Source of the DNA: an uncultured Lysobacterales bacterium
Lineage (GTDB): Bacteria > Pseudomonadota > Gammaproteobacteria > Xanthomonadales > Xanthomonadaceae
Direction: 5' to 3'
DNA length: 64,000 nucleotides
NCBI GenBank assembly: GCA_946886865.1
Contig: CAMPJI010000001.1
Span: 35,434 to 99,433, forward strand
Shown here piece by piece: positions 1 to 9,619 of the stretch. Positions within the stretch are counted from its first letter, which is position 1. Each line of letters begins with the position of its first letter. A model generated the notes under the pieces. It was not told the DNA's origin. It was given only the letters and a program-made list of their open reading frames with translations, and did not search any database. The position numbers and the translations under genes are program-made.

Positions 1-52
1 GCCTGCGCCGGCCATTTGCGCCGTGCGTGTCCGACGTTTGCCCGGAGGTCCC

Positions 53-1354
53 ATGTCTTCGTTCTTTTCGAATGCCTGTCCGTCGCGATTGCGAGTCCGC
101 GTCCCCCTGACCGGCGCCCGCGTGTTGGTCTTGTTGCTGCTGGTTGCGCCTGCTGCCGGTGCGGCCGCGCCGTCGCCTCTGTCCCTAGAGGAGGCGGTCC
201 GCATGGCCGTCGAGGCCGCGCCGATGCTCGATGCACGTCGTGCCCAGCGTGAAGCCGCCCTGCAGGAATCCCGCCGTGCAGGCGCCTTGCCCGATCCGAC
301 GTTGACGGTCGGCATCGACAATCTGCCGGTCACCGGTCCGGATGCATTCGATCCGGGTGCTGACCCCATGACCATGCGGCGCATCGGCATCCGCCAGGAG
401 ATCCCGGCGGCTGCCGAGCGTGACGCCCGCCGGGACCTTGCCATTCGTGTGGTGAATGAGCGCCAGGCGCAGACACGCGCAGCACACCTGGAAATCCGCC
501 GCCGCAGCGCCGAAGCCTGGGTCGCGCTCTGGGCGGCCCAGAGGGAACTGACCGAAGTCGCCGCGTTGCGCGAGCAGGCCGAGCTCGCCAGCGACCTTGC
601 TCGGGCCCGGGTGTCGGGCGGTAGTGAGCTTGCCGCCGACGCATTGGCCTTCGAGTCCGCCGTGCTGGAACTGGATAACCGGATCGCAGCGGCCCAAGCG
701 CAGGTCGAGGCGGCGCAGGCGGAACTGGCCCGATGGATCGGCCTCCCCACGGTGGCGGTCGGCGCCGATATGCCGGACTTCAGTGTGCTGCCGGTGCCAA
801 AAGGGAGGCTGCTGAGTGAGACTGACCGGCTCGGTCCGTTGCTGGCGACCGACGCTCAAGTCGAAACTGCGGCCGCGGCTATTGATGTGGCCCAGGCGGA
901 AAAGCGCCCGGACTGGAGCGTGGCCGCCTCCTACGGCCAGCGCAGCGATGGCCGTGAGGACATGGTTATGCTGGAGTTCGGCATCGAGCTGCCGCTGTTT
1001 ACCGCCAACCGCCAGGACCTTGGCATCGCTGCACGCCGCGCCGAGTACGCGGCGGCGCTGGCCACCCGCGAGGATGCACGCCGCGAACAAGTCGCTCGCA
1101 TCCGCGCCGACATTGCTCAGTGGGAAGCCCTGAAGCGCCAGGTGGACCGTGATCGCGGCGCGCTGCTGCCACTGGCGGCCGATCGCAGCGCCACCGCGCT
1201 TGCCGCCTACCGCGCCGGCGCGCCGATCCGGCCCTGGTTGGACGCAAGGCGAGACGAACTGAACCTGGTGATCCAACATACGCAGCGCCTGGAGGCGCTC
1301 GGGCGCACTTGGGCCTCACTGGCTTATCTGCTGGCCGAGGAGCCTCAGCAATGA
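53..1354 (+). CDS. TolC-family outer-membrane channel of a CusCBA-type efflux system
   Basis: This is the outer-membrane duct of a tripartite RND heavy-metal exporter. The start is ATG 53, preceded by a clear GGAGG; an in-frame GTG at 23 has no such site. The protein has about 433 residues. It opens with a Sec-type signal peptide (hydrophobic stretch then an Ala-rich AxA region) and, unlike E. coli CusC, shows no lipobox Cys. The body is Ala/Arg/Glu-rich and helical, with two TolC repeats. The first begins at the LSLEEAVRMA segment typical of the family. The stop overlaps the next start (ATGA), so it is translationally coupled to the adaptor gene. Identity as the CusC component rests on operon position rather than on a diagnostic motif. 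Confidence 0.9.
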   Translation: MSSFFSNACPSRLRVRVPLTGARVLVLLLLVAPAAGAAAPSPLSLEEAVRMAVEAAPMLDARRAQREAALQESRRAGALPDPTLTVGIDNLPVTGPDAFDPGADPMTMRRIGIRQEIPAAAERDARRDLAIRVVNERQAQTRAAHLEIRRRSAEAWVALWAAQRELTEVAALREQAELASDLARARVSGGSELAADALAFESAVLELDNRIAAAQAQVEAAQAELARWIGLPTVAVGADMPDFSVLPVPKGRLLSETDRLGPLLATDAQVETAAAAIDVAQAEKRPDWSVAASYGQRSDGREDMVMLEFGIELPLFTANRQDLGIAARRAEYAAALATREDARREQVARIRADIAQWEALKRQVDRDRGALLPLAADRSATALAAYRAGAPIRPWLDARRDELNLVIQHTQRLEALGRTWASLAYLLAEEPQQ

Positions 1355-2775
1355 ATCGCAGGCAAACTTTTCTCCTGACCGGCGGTGCGATGGTGGTGCT
1401 GGTGGCCGGCATCGGCCTGGGTTGGTGGTGGGCAGGCCAAGGGTCTGCGCCGATGACGAACATTTCCGCCACGGCTGTGACGGAGGGCGAGCGCGAGGTC
1501 CTGTACTGGTACGACCCGATGGTGCCCGACCAGCACTTCGACAAGCCGGGCAAGTCACCCTTTATGGACATGCAGCTGGTGCCCAAGTACGCCGACGAGG
1601 CGAGCGGTACCGGCATTTCGATCGACCCTGGCGTGCGCCAGAACCTGGGCATCCGCACCGTGGAGGCCGAGCGCGGCCGCCTGCCCGGTGCGATCAGCGT
1701 GCCGGGGACCATCGGCTGGGACCTGCGCCTGGAAGAAGTTGTGAGCGCGCGCGTCGACGCGGTCATCGAACGCGTGTTCGTCAAGGCGCCGTACGAGCGC
1801 GTGCAGGCGGGCCAGCCGCTCGCCAGCATCCTCGCGCCGGCCTGGAGCACCGCATTGGCCGAGGCCCAGGCGTTGCGCAACGCCGACTCGGCCGCCGCAC
1901 AAGCGCTGCAGTCCGCCGCGCAGGAGCGGCTGCGTGTGCTGGGGCTGCCCGCAGGCGTGCGGAGCAACGGCGGCCGCATCGTACTGAGCGCACCAGTCGA
2001 TGGCGTGGTTAGCGAGGTCGTCGCGCGCAATGGCGCGACCGCAGCGGCAGGAACGCTGCTGTTCCGCGTCAACGGCACCGATACGGTATGGCTTGAGGCC
2101 GCGATTCCGCAGGCCGGTGTCGGCGACATCGTTCCAGGTACGCCGGTAGAAGTGCGTGTGGACACGTTGCCTGGAGCGGTCTTCGAAGGCCGTGTGGAGG
2201 CCCTGCTGCCGCAGATCGAGGCGGGCAGCCGCACCCAGCAGGCGCGCATTGTCCTCGACAATCCGGAAGGCCTGCTGACGCCGGGCATGTTCGCCCAGGT
2301 AACACTCGATCCCGAGGGCGGCGAGGCGCAGGTGCTGGTGCCGTCGGATGCGGTGATCGGCGGTGGCACCCTGTCCCGGGTGATCGTGAGGACGCCCGAA
2401 GACCGGTTCCAGCCGGTTGCGGTGCGCACCGGGCGCAGCGGCGGCGGCATGACCGAGATCCTGTCCGGCCTTGAGGGCGGTGAGCGGGTGGTGGCCTCTG
2501 GCCAGTTCCTGATCGATTCGGAGGCCAGCTTGTCGGGTGCGCTGGATCGGCTCAACGCCGGTGCACCCGAGGGCGATGCGCCCGGCACCATGGCGGGCAT
2601 GGGCGGTGCCTCCGGGGCCGAGCCGCAAGGCCAGCGCAAGGTCCTGTACTGGTACGACCCGATGCGGCCGGAGCAGCACTTCGACAAGCCCGGCAAGTCC
2701 CCTTTCATGGACATGCAACTGGTGCCGAGATACGCCGACGAGGCTGGGACTGACGAAGCGGAACCGGCGCCATGA
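1351..2775 (+). CDS. cusB: CusB-type periplasmic adaptor with two heavy-metal-binding segments
   Basis: Membrane-fusion (adaptor) subunit linking the CusA pump to the outer-membrane channel, 474 aa. The start ATG 1351 overlaps the upstream stop. An N-terminal membrane anchor (about residues 8-27) is followed by a CusB metal-binding segment around residues 49-83. It contains [15 protein letters not shown] and LVPKYADE. The three Met (57, 72, 74) have the spacing of the Cu(I)-binding Met triad of E. coli CusB. Barrel-sandwich, beta-barrel and membrane-proximal domains follow, ending with the [13 protein letters not shown] motif typical of CusB. A second, nearly identical metal-binding segment sits at the C-terminus (about 430-466; Met 438, 453, 455). 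The two copies match at 32 of 35 residues. The stop overlaps the cusA start (ATGA). The normal family lacks the C-terminal copy. Confidence 0.95.
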   Translation: MNRRQTFLLTGGAMVVLVAGIGLGWWWAGQGSAPMTNISATAVTEGEREVLYWYDPMVPDQHFDKPGKSPFMDMQLVPKYADEASGTGISIDPGVRQNLGIRTVEAERGRLPGAISVPGTIGWDLRLEEVVSARVDAVIERVFVKAPYERVQAGQPLASILAPAWSTALAEAQALRNADSAAAQALQSAAQERLRVLGLPAGVRSNGGRIVLSAPVDGVVSEVVARNGATAAAGTLLFRVNGTDTVWLEAAIPQAGVGDIVPGTPVEVRVDTLPGAVFEGRVEALLPQIEAGSRTQQARIVLDNPEGLLTPGMFAQVTLDPEGGEAQVLVPSDAVIGGGTLSRVIVRTPEDRFQPVAVRTGRSGGGMTEILSGLEGGERVVASGQFLIDSEASLSGALDRLNAGAPEGDAPGTMAGMGGASGAEPQGQRKVLYWYDPMRPEQHFDKPGKSPFMDMQLVPRYADEAGTDEAEPAP

Positions 2776-5700
2776 TCGCCTCCATCATCCGCGCCTCGAT
2801 CGCCAACCGCGGGCTGGTGCTGTTGGCCGCCTTGGCGCTTGCGGTCTGGGGCGTGCTGTCCGTATTCCGAACGCCGCTTGATGCGCTGCCGGACCTGTCC
2901 GACACCCAGGTCATCATCCGTACCGAATGGCCTGGCCAGCCGCCCCGCATCGTCGAGGACCAGATCACCTATCCGCTGAGTACTACGATGCTGGCGGTGC
3001 CCGGCGTCAAGGCGGTACGCGGCTACTCGTTCTTCGGCGATTCGTTCGTCTACGTGCTATTCGACGACGACACTGACCTCTACTGGGCCCGCTCGCGCGT
3101 GCTCGAATATCTGAGCCAGGCGCGTGACCAGTTGCCTGCCGAGGTTTCGCCCGCGCTCGGGCCGGACGCCACCGGCTTGGGCTGGGTCTACCAGTACGCG
3201 TTGGTGGATCGCAGCGGGGCGCACCACTTGGGCGAGTTGCGGGCGCTGCAGGAGTGGTTCCTGCGCTACGAACTCAAGACCATCCCCGACGTGGCAGAGG
3301 TCGCCACCCTCGGCGGCATGGTGCAGGCGTGGCAGATCGTGCCCGACCCGCAGGCGCTGGCCGCCCGCGGCATCACGGTCGAGCAGGTCGTCGAGGCGAT
3401 TCGTGCAACCAACGGCGCCACCGGCGGTTCGGTGATCGAAAAGGCCGGCGCCGACCTGATGGTGCGCAGCACGGGATACCTGCAGACCCGCGGGGACTTC
3501 GAGAGCGTTCCGGTGACCACCGGTGGCGTGCCGGTGCTGCTCGGCGAGGTCGCGCGTGTGCTGCGCGGCCCAACTCTGCGCCGCGGCATCGCCGAACTCG
3601 ACGGCGAAGGCGAAGTCGTCGGCGGCGTCATCGTGCTCCGCTCTGGCAAGAATGCGCTGACTGCAATCGAGGCAGTGGAGGCCAAGCTCGACGTGCTGCA
3701 GGACAGCCTGCCGCCGGGCGTCGAGATCGTGACCACCTACGACCGCTCCAAGCTGATCCTCGACGCGGTCGACAACCTCACCGGAAAGCTGGTCGAGGAG
3801 TTTATGGTCGTCGCGCTGGTGTGTGCGCTGTTCTTGTCGCACCTGCGCTCGGCGCTGGTGGCGGTGATCAGCCTGCCGCTGGGCGTGCTTGCCGCGTTCA
3901 TCGTGATGCGCTACCAGGGCGTCAGCGCCAACCTGCTTTCGCTGGGCGGCATCGCGATCGCGATCGGCGCGATGGTCGATGCCGCGGTGGTGATGATCGA
4001 GAACGCGCACAAGCACCTGGAGGAATATCGCGAGCGCAATGGCGCCGACGTGCGCGGACAGGCGCGCTGGGAACTGATGGCGCAGTCGGCCAGCGAAGTC
4101 GGGCCGGCGCTCTTCGTCAGCCTGCTGGTGATCACCTTGTCGTTCGTACCGGTGTTCGCCCTGGAAGCGCAGGAAGGGCGGCTGTTCTCGCCGCTGGCCT
4201 TCACCAAGACCTACGCGATGGCGGCGGCGGCTGGCCTGGCAATCACGCTGGTGCCAGTGCTGATGGGCTACCTGATCCGCGGCCGTATCCGCCCGGAGAA
4301 AAGCAATCCGCTCAACCGTGGGTTGATCCGGGCCTACCGTCCGGTGCTTGAGGCAGCGCTGCGGAATCCGCGAATGACGCTGGCGTTGGCCGGCGTGGCA
4401 CTGCTGCTGACGCTGATTCCGGCATCGCGGCTGGGCAGCGAGTTTCTGCCGCCGCTCAATGAGGGCACGGTGCTGTACATGCCGACCGCCCTACCGGGAT
4501 TGTCGGCGGGGGAGGCCGCTAGGCTGTTGCAGCAGACCGACCGCATGCTCAAGACCGTGCCCGAGGTCGAGCACGTGTTCGGCAAGGCTGGTCGCGCCGA
4601 CACCGCCACGGATCCGGCGCCGCTGGAGATGTTCGAGACCACGATCACCTTCAAGCCAAAGAGCGAGTGGCGCCCCGGCATGTCCATGGAGACGCTGCAG
4701 CAGGAACTGGAGGCCGCCGTGAAGGTGCCGGGACTGACCAACCTGTTCGTTCCTCCAATCCGAAACCGCATCGACATGCTCGCCACCGGCATTAAAAGCC
4801 CGATCGGCATCAAGATCTTGGGGCCGGACACCGACGTGCTGGCCCGACTCGGGGCCCGCATCGAAGTGGTGGCCGCGGGCGTGAAGGGCGTGAGCTCGGC
4901 CGTGGCCGACCGCGCCGCCGGTGGCCGCTATTTGGATGTCAAGGTCAGGCCCGCAGTCGCCGCGCGTTACGGATTCACCCAGGCGGAGGTGCAGCGCCTG
5001 ATCGCCACCGTGGTCGGCGGCCAGCCGATCGACCAGACCATCGAGGGGCGCGAGCGCTATCCGATCGTGGTGCGCTATCCGCGTACGCAGCGCGACTCGA
5101 TCGCGGAACTCGCGCAGTTGCCGCTGGTCGCGCCCAATGGCGTGCAACTGAACCTCGGGCAGGTCGCCGAGCTGGCGTACACCATGGGTCCACCGATGCT
5201 CAAGAGCGACAATGGCCAGCTGACCAGCTATGTCTACATCGACGTGACGGGGCGGGATCTGGGCTCGGTGGTCGACGACCTGCGGCGTGTTGTGGCCGAG
5301 CAGGTGCAACTCCCGGCCGGCTACTCGCTCGCATGGTCCGGCCAGTACGAGTACCTGCAGCGTGCCGCCGAACGCCTGCGCATCGTGGTGCCCGCGACCC
5401 TGCTGATCGTGTTCGTGCTGATTTACCTGGTATTTCGCCGCTTCGGCGAGGCGGCGATCATCATGCTGAGCCTGCCGTTCGCCCTGATCGGCGGCCTGTG
5501 GCTGGTGTGGCTGCTGGGCCACGCCATCTCGGTGGCGACGGTGATCGGCTTTATTGCGCTGGCCGGTGTCGCGGCCGAATTCGGCATCATCATGCTCCTG
5601 TACCTGCGTCACGCGTGGGAGCGACAGCTCGCCCTGAACCCCGACGCTTGTGAGAGGGAGCTGGACGCTGCCATACGCGAGGGCGCAGTGCAGCGCGTGC

Positions 5701-5912
5701 GGCCCAAGGCCATGACCGTGGGCGTCATCTTGGCCGGCCTGCTTCCGATCCTGGCAGGCAGCGGTGCCGGGTCAGAAGTCATGCAACGTATCGCCGCGCC
5801 CATGGTGGGTGGAATGCTGACGGCGCCATTGCTGTCAATGTTGGTAATTCCTGTGGCCTATCGCTGGCTTCGAAGACGCGAGCTCACGCATAGCTGCCAT
5901 CGGCGGCCATAG
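2772..5912 (+). CDS. cusA: CusA-type copper/silver RND efflux pump
   Basis: Inner-membrane proton-driven RND transporter, 1046 aa, against about 1047 in E. coli CusA. The three substrate Met residues of CusA are present at 570 (YMP), 620 (LEM) and 669 (IDM). They fall exactly three residues before E. coli Met573/623/672 and support Cu(I)/Ag(I) rather than Zn/Co/Cd as substrate. Other family marks are the TM4 proton-relay segment [16 protein letters not shown] near residue 400 and the PPIRNRIDM segment. The start ATG 2772 overlaps the cusB stop. No cusF, cusR or cusS is seen downstream; such genes could lie left of the window. The gene faces the defence operon head-on. Confidence 0.96.
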   Translation: MIASIIRASIANRGLVLLAALALAVWGVLSVFRTPLDALPDLSDTQVIIRTEWPGQPPRIVEDQITYPLSTTMLAVPGVKAVRGYSFFGDSFVYVLFDDDTDLYWARSRVLEYLSQARDQLPAEVSPALGPDATGLGWVYQYALVDRSGAHHLGELRALQEWFLRYELKTIPDVAEVATLGGMVQAWQIVPDPQALAARGITVEQVVEAIRATNGATGGSVIEKAGADLMVRSTGYLQTRGDFESVPVTTGGVPVLLGEVARVLRGPTLRRGIAELDGEGEVVGGVIVLRSGKNALTAIEAVEAKLDVLQDSLPPGVEIVTTYDRSKLILDAVDNLTGKLVEEFMVVALVCALFLSHLRSALVAVISLPLGVLAAFIVMRYQGVSANLLSLGGIAIAIGAMVDAAVVMIENAHKHLEEYRERNGADVRGQARWELMAQSASEVGPALFVSLLVITLSFVPVFALEAQEGRLFSPLAFTKTYAMAAAAGLAITLVPVLMGYLIRGRIRPEKSNPLNRGLIRAYRPVLEAALRNPRMTLALAGVALLLTLIPASRLGSEFLPPLNEGTVLYMPTALPGLSAGEAARLLQQTDRMLKTVPEVEHVFGKAGRADTATDPAPLEMFETTITFKPKSEWRPGMSMETLQQELEAAVKVPGLTNLFVPPIRNRIDMLATGIKSPIGIKILGPDTDVLARLGARIEVVAAGVKGVSSAVADRAAGGRYLDVKVRPAVAARYGFTQAEVQRLIATVVGGQPIDQTIEGRERYPIVVRYPRTQRDSIAELAQLPLVAPNGVQLNLGQVAELAYTMGPPMLKSDNGQLTSYVYIDVTGRDLGSVVDDLRRVVAEQVQLPAGYSLAWSGQYEYLQRAAERLRIVVPATLLIVFVLIYLVFRRFGEAAIIMLSLPFALIGGLWLVWLLGHAISVATVIGFIALAGVAAEFGIIMLLYLRHAWERQLALNPDACERELDAAIREGAVQRVRPKAMTVGVILAGLLPILAGSGAGSEVMQRIAAPMVGGMLTAPLLSMLVIPVAYRWLRRRELTHSCHRRP

Positions 5913-6356
5913 CGCGACCGAATCAACATCTCTGCTGACCGAGCGCTGGCCATACAACGGAAGGTGGTCGGAGAGCTTCCATGGTCTGGCTTGGATAGCG
6001 CCATACCACGCGAGACGCACCTGCGCGGCCGCGAGGGCTAAGCCGCGGTCGAGCCATCACGGCGGTCGGCGCCCCGGGCCGACCCCGTGTCGGCCCGGAG
6101 GCTGACGTAAATGGAGAGCCGGCCCGCGTGGGCCGGCCGCACCGTCGGTAAGCGGGGCTTATCGCGGGGAGACCGGGAGGCCCGGGCGTCCGTGACGTCT
6201 GTCAGGCCGATGCTGCTTCGCGGCTCGGCTTAGCTCCGGTGCTCGGCCCATGTCCGATTCTGGCCGAAAGCGGACTTGGTCAATAGCAGCCAAGCAGTCA
6301 GGTCGGACCCCGTACTAGTGATCAGTCCGATCGGTACGCGTACACGACGTGCTTAT
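5913..6356. other. 444-bp convergent intergenic region with paired GC-rich hairpins
   Basis: This region lies between the stop of cusA (+) and the stop of the DUF262 gene (-). No convincing gene is visible in either direction. It holds two strong palindromes at 6074-6098 and 6118-6137, suitable as a bidirectional transcription stop, and otherwise unremarkable GC-rich sequence. Confidence 0.6.
6074..6137. terminator. two tandem perfect hairpins, probable bidirectional terminator
   Basis: The first stem pairs 6074-6083 with 6089-6098 (10 bp, 5-nt loop). The second pairs 6118-6125 with 6130-6137 (8 bp, loop GCGT). Both are perfect and GC-only except one A-T pair. Neither has a good U-run, so they are not canonical intrinsic terminators. 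Their position between converging operons suggests transcript ends or 3'-end protection. Confidence 0.45.
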
Positions 6357-8174
6357 TCACGCGGTTGCCGGCTCGGGAGATTCTTCCGGAGTGACCTGCT
6401 TGCCCATAACGCCCTCGATCAAGGACAGCAGGGCCTGCTGGCGTTGGTCGTAAAATCGGTCGAAATCGTCTTCGCGCAGTGCCCCCGCTGGGATCCGGTG
6501 ACTGGCGAGAAGCACGTCCATGCCAACACGGTCCAGCTGTACCTGCCGATGTGCCTGAAGCGCGGTGAGATAGGTTGACGGGGCGGAGCCGCCGATCATG
6601 CGGTTTGCCTTGTACGAAATTGGGGTTTTGTTGATGATCGAATCGTACCGGCGGCGCGGTATGCCCTGTTTCTCGCACCAGTCGCGCGGAAAGATGTGGT
6701 GGATGTCGAGGGCGACTTCGTCCGCTTCCAGGTCGCGAATGTGGGATTTCCAGAACCAGTCGTGTGCCCCTTCGCGCAGAACCAGGACGTTGATGCCCTT
6801 GTAGGCGGCGCTTAGGCGCGAGGTAAGTGAGGCCAACCGGTCAATCTGAAACGCTGCATCTCCGATGGTCCGGGGCGGTAGGCCATCGGCTTCGATCCAC
6901 GCCAGAAGCTCTTCGACATCGTTGGCCATGCGCGTTTCCACGGCGCCGCCGTACAGCTCGCCAAGAACACCGCACCAGTACCACTGCGCCAGCTTCTGGT
7001 GGATGCGCGGCTCGCGCCAGCGCTCATCGGCGCCGGCCAGGGCAAGGACCGCCGCCAGCGGTGCCAACTGGGTGCGGTAGGGCAGATCGCGTGTAGCTGT
7101 GAAGCACTCCTGCCTAAGGAACTTGGCTGCCCGGAGAAAGCCTTGTTCGACTGGATCGGCCCAGCGCTGGTAGGCCTCCAGTGGAAGCTCGAGTACGGAG
7201 GCGCGCTTGGCGCTGACGGGCGTGACCTGCTTTCCCGCCTTTCCATCAGCCAGGTCCGCGCGACGCTTCTCGAGGGTGTGCAGCATCGTCACTGCCTGCA
7301 GGAAGTCCGTGTTCTCCACGCTCTTAAGGATTGGCTCCTTCGCTAACCGCTTGTGACGTGAGGAAACCTCTCGCAGCGTGCTACCAAACCAGTCGTCCCG
7401 CAGGTTGTAGCCGTCTGCCGCGTAGGTGGCGGTGACCAACTCGAACACCGACAGGGGCACACCGCCGGTGTTGACCTTCTCGAACACGAGGCAGACCGCC
7501 TCCTTGCTGGTTTCCTTCTTCAGCACGATCAGCGGGATCTGGTACTCGTTGTACGCATCCAGCACCTGCTTCTTGAACTCGAAGAACTGTGGAACGGCCG
7601 CCGCGTTGTGCTGGTACAGGTCCTGCAGCCAATCCATCGCCTCGAGGATCTCCGAGCAAGGGAAGTACAGCTGCTGGCACTCAAGCTCTCGCCTTGACAG
7701 GTCCAGGTCGATCTTGCGGCCGAAATCGCTGCGCTGCTGACGGCTGCCGTCAGTGGCGATGATCGCTTCATCCAGCCGGTCCGAGCCCGCGAGCGCGGTC
7801 GGAATATGGATGTAGTAGTAGCGATCGACTGGCTTGCCCTTGTCGGTGGTGGTCTTGACCGGACCGGACAGCTTGAGCACCTGGGTCAAGGTGGTCAGGC
7901 GCTGCTGGCCATCAAGGATCAGCCGCTCCGGCGCCGACAATTCATCAAGGGGCACGTTCTCGACCGGACGCACCTGGAAGCGCACTGCGCCGCCGGTTTC
8001 CAGCAGCATTACTGCGCCGACCGGGAATGAGCGCCCCAGGCTGACCAGCAAGCTGCGCACGTGCTCGTCATCCCAGACCCAGCCGCGCTGGAAGTCCGGC
8101 AGCTGGATCTTGCCGTTGACGATGTCCTTGAGCAGATCTTTGAGTGGCAGCTTCGTGCTGTCGAATGTGGTCAT
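6357..8174 (-). CDS. DUF262 / HNH (DUF1524-like) GmrSD-type protein of the restriction operon
   Basis: A 605-aa protein of the DUF262 family, related to the GmrS and GmrD parts of type IV modification-dependent restriction enzymes. The N-terminal ParB/DUF262 domain shows QLPDFQRGWVW (about residue 24) and the nucleotide-handling motif LDGQQRLTTL (about 84-95). The C-terminal part carries an HNH/DUF1524-like nuclease motif, DIHHIFPRDW with following Asn residues (about 487-515). Both GmrS-like and GmrD-like elements are therefore in one chain. The ATG at 8174 lies 32 nt after the hsdS stop on the same strand, so it is probably the last gene of the hsdRMS operon. Family knowledge suggests cleavage of modified or invading DNA; whether it works with or independently of HsdRMS is not known. 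Confidence 0.88.
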   Translation of the reverse strand: MTTFDSTKLPLKDLLKDIVNGKIQLPDFQRGWVWDDEHVRSLLVSLGRSFPVGAVMLLETGGAVRFQVRPVENVPLDELSAPERLILDGQQRLTTLTQVLKLSGPVKTTTDKGKPVDRYYYIHIPTALAGSDRLDEAIIATDGSRQQRSDFGRKIDLDLSRRELECQQLYFPCSEILEAMDWLQDLYQHNAAAVPQFFEFKKQVLDAYNEYQIPLIVLKKETSKEAVCLVFEKVNTGGVPLSVFELVTATYAADGYNLRDDWFGSTLREVSSRHKRLAKEPILKSVENTDFLQAVTMLHTLEKRRADLADGKAGKQVTPVSAKRASVLELPLEAYQRWADPVEQGFLRAAKFLRQECFTATRDLPYRTQLAPLAAVLALAGADERWREPRIHQKLAQWYWCGVLGELYGGAVETRMANDVEELLAWIEADGLPPRTIGDAAFQIDRLASLTSRLSAAYKGINVLVLREGAHDWFWKSHIRDLEADEVALDIHHIFPRDWCEKQGIPRRRYDSIINKTPISYKANRMIGGSAPSTYLTALQAHRQVQLDRVGMDVLLASHRIPAGALREDDFDRFYDQRQQALLSLIEGVMGKQVTPEESPEPATA

Positions 8175-8206
8175 GCTGGTGCGCCCCGTTATGAATATGC
8201 AGTTGA

Positions 8207-9619
8207 TCAGTTGACAGTGGCCTTGCGGCCACGCTTGGGCTTCGGCGCGGCGGCACGCTGGGCGCGGATGCGCTCCAGAAGCACGCTGGCGGGCTCGTCG
8301 TCCGGATCCTGCGGCACCAGTTCGCCGCGGAAGGCCTTGCCGAGGAGGCTCTGGGTCAGGGCATCGATGCGCACTCTGGCGGCGCTAACCCGAGCTTCGA
8401 GCTGGTCGGCGAATGCAAAGAGCTTTTCAATGCGGCGGACGATTTCAGCCTGCTCGTCCGGAGGTGGCACTCCGATGGGAAGAGCCATAAGTGCGCCCTG
8501 AGTGAGCTTTGCTCTGCCGGTAGTTCCAGTGAGCCAGGGAGTCACGTCGTAGTGCATAAGGATGTAGCAAAGGAACGATTGCCCAACCTTGTCATGTGCT
8601 CGCAGCACATGAACATGATTGTTGACCCAGCACTTGCCTGAGTACTTGTATGCGATCGGCTTGACCCTTCCGTAAAAGGTCTCATCCTCCGTGACGAGCA
8701 CCAGGTCGTCGTCGAAGAGGAACTCATTGACGCGATCAACTTCGCCATTCGCGCCGAAGTAAGGGTAGATGCCTCCCTCTCTAGCTCGAAGCTCTTTCTT
8801 GACAGGGACACGCATGCTGTCGAGGCACTCCGCGAAGCTCGAAACGCTGGACACAACCCAGGTATTCGGCACCTCTGTGCTCCGAGTGTCAGTGTCGGGA
8901 GCGACAGGTGGCTTGAACTTTGTGCGCGGCCTAAGGCTGCGTGCCTCCAAGATGCGCGCTAGATACTGATTCGCTGATTCCCTGTCCTGGGTGCCTTGGA
9001 TTACTTCCCGCCAATCCTTCGTCAGATCACCGTTAGCTGCTGCCGAAAGTGTCGCGTGGCGAAAGCGCTTGAGCAGGGCGGGGATGGCGTCGATGCGGGC
9101 TTTGAGGGTGTCGACCTGCGCCAGCAGCGCATCCAGCTTCTGCGCGATGCGCTTTTGCTCATTGAGCGGGGGAAGCGGAATCTCGAAGTCCTTAATGTCG
9201 ACAGACTTTATTGCGGGGTAGAGCGCACCTTGCACTTTTGCGCTCATTGCGGTTACGAAATTGGCCGACTTCACCGCTGCAAAGATCCAGCGTGGCTCTA
9301 CTCCGTCGGGACGCAGGACATCGAAGCCGGTCGACGCGATGGCGCCGTCAAACTCAGCGTCGATCATCGCCACAGCATTCAAGTTAGGTCGGGTCATGGA
9401 GACGATGAGGTCGCCATTGGCGACAACTTTCCGGGCTCGGCTCGGTGCATCCGATCCAAGAAGAACTTGCGGTTCTGAGATGATCTTGCGGACGCGATCG
9501 ACACTCGCGATGTCGATATAGACGAACCTCTCATCGGGTGCGGGAATCCGCTGCTGTCCTTGAGAGCAGATCTCTCCAATGGCGACAGTGGTCCAGCGTG
9601 CCGGCAACTCACTCACCAT
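8207..9619 (-). CDS. hsdS: type I restriction-modification specificity subunit HsdS
   Basis: DNA-recognition subunit of a type I R-M complex, 470 aa. The start is chosen at ATG 9619, preceded by GAGGTGG and overlapping the hsdM stop by 11 nt; an in-frame GTG at 9631 is less likely. The organisation is classical: a first target-recognition domain, a central conserved helix region (PLPPLNEQKRIAQKLDALLAQ, about 175-215), a second target-recognition domain, and a C-terminal conserved repeat (PPPDEQAEIVRRIEKLF). Both halves are complete, so a bipartite target sequence is expected. The tail is basic (PKPKRGRK). Confidence 0.94.
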   Translation of the reverse strand: MVSELPARWTTVAIGEICSQGQQRIPAPDERFVYIDIASVDRVRKIISEPQVLLGSDAPSRARKVVANGDLIVSMTRPNLNAVAMIDAEFDGAIASTGFDVLRPDGVEPRWIFAAVKSANFVTAMSAKVQGALYPAIKSVDIKDFEIPLPPLNEQKRIAQKLDALLAQVDTLKARIDAIPALLKRFRHATLSAAANGDLTKDWREVIQGTQDRESANQYLARILEARSLRPRTKFKPPVAPDTDTRSTEVPNTWVVSSVSSFAECLDSMRVPVKKELRAREGGIYPYFGANGEVDRVNEFLFDDDLVLVTEDETFYGRVKPIAYKYSGKCWVNNHVHVLRAHDKVGQSFLCYILMHYDVTPWLTGTTGRAKLTQGALMALPIGVPPPDEQAEIVRRIEKLFAFADQLEARVSAARVRIDALTQSLLGKAFRGELVPQDPDDEPASVLLERIRAQRAAAPKPKRGRKATVN

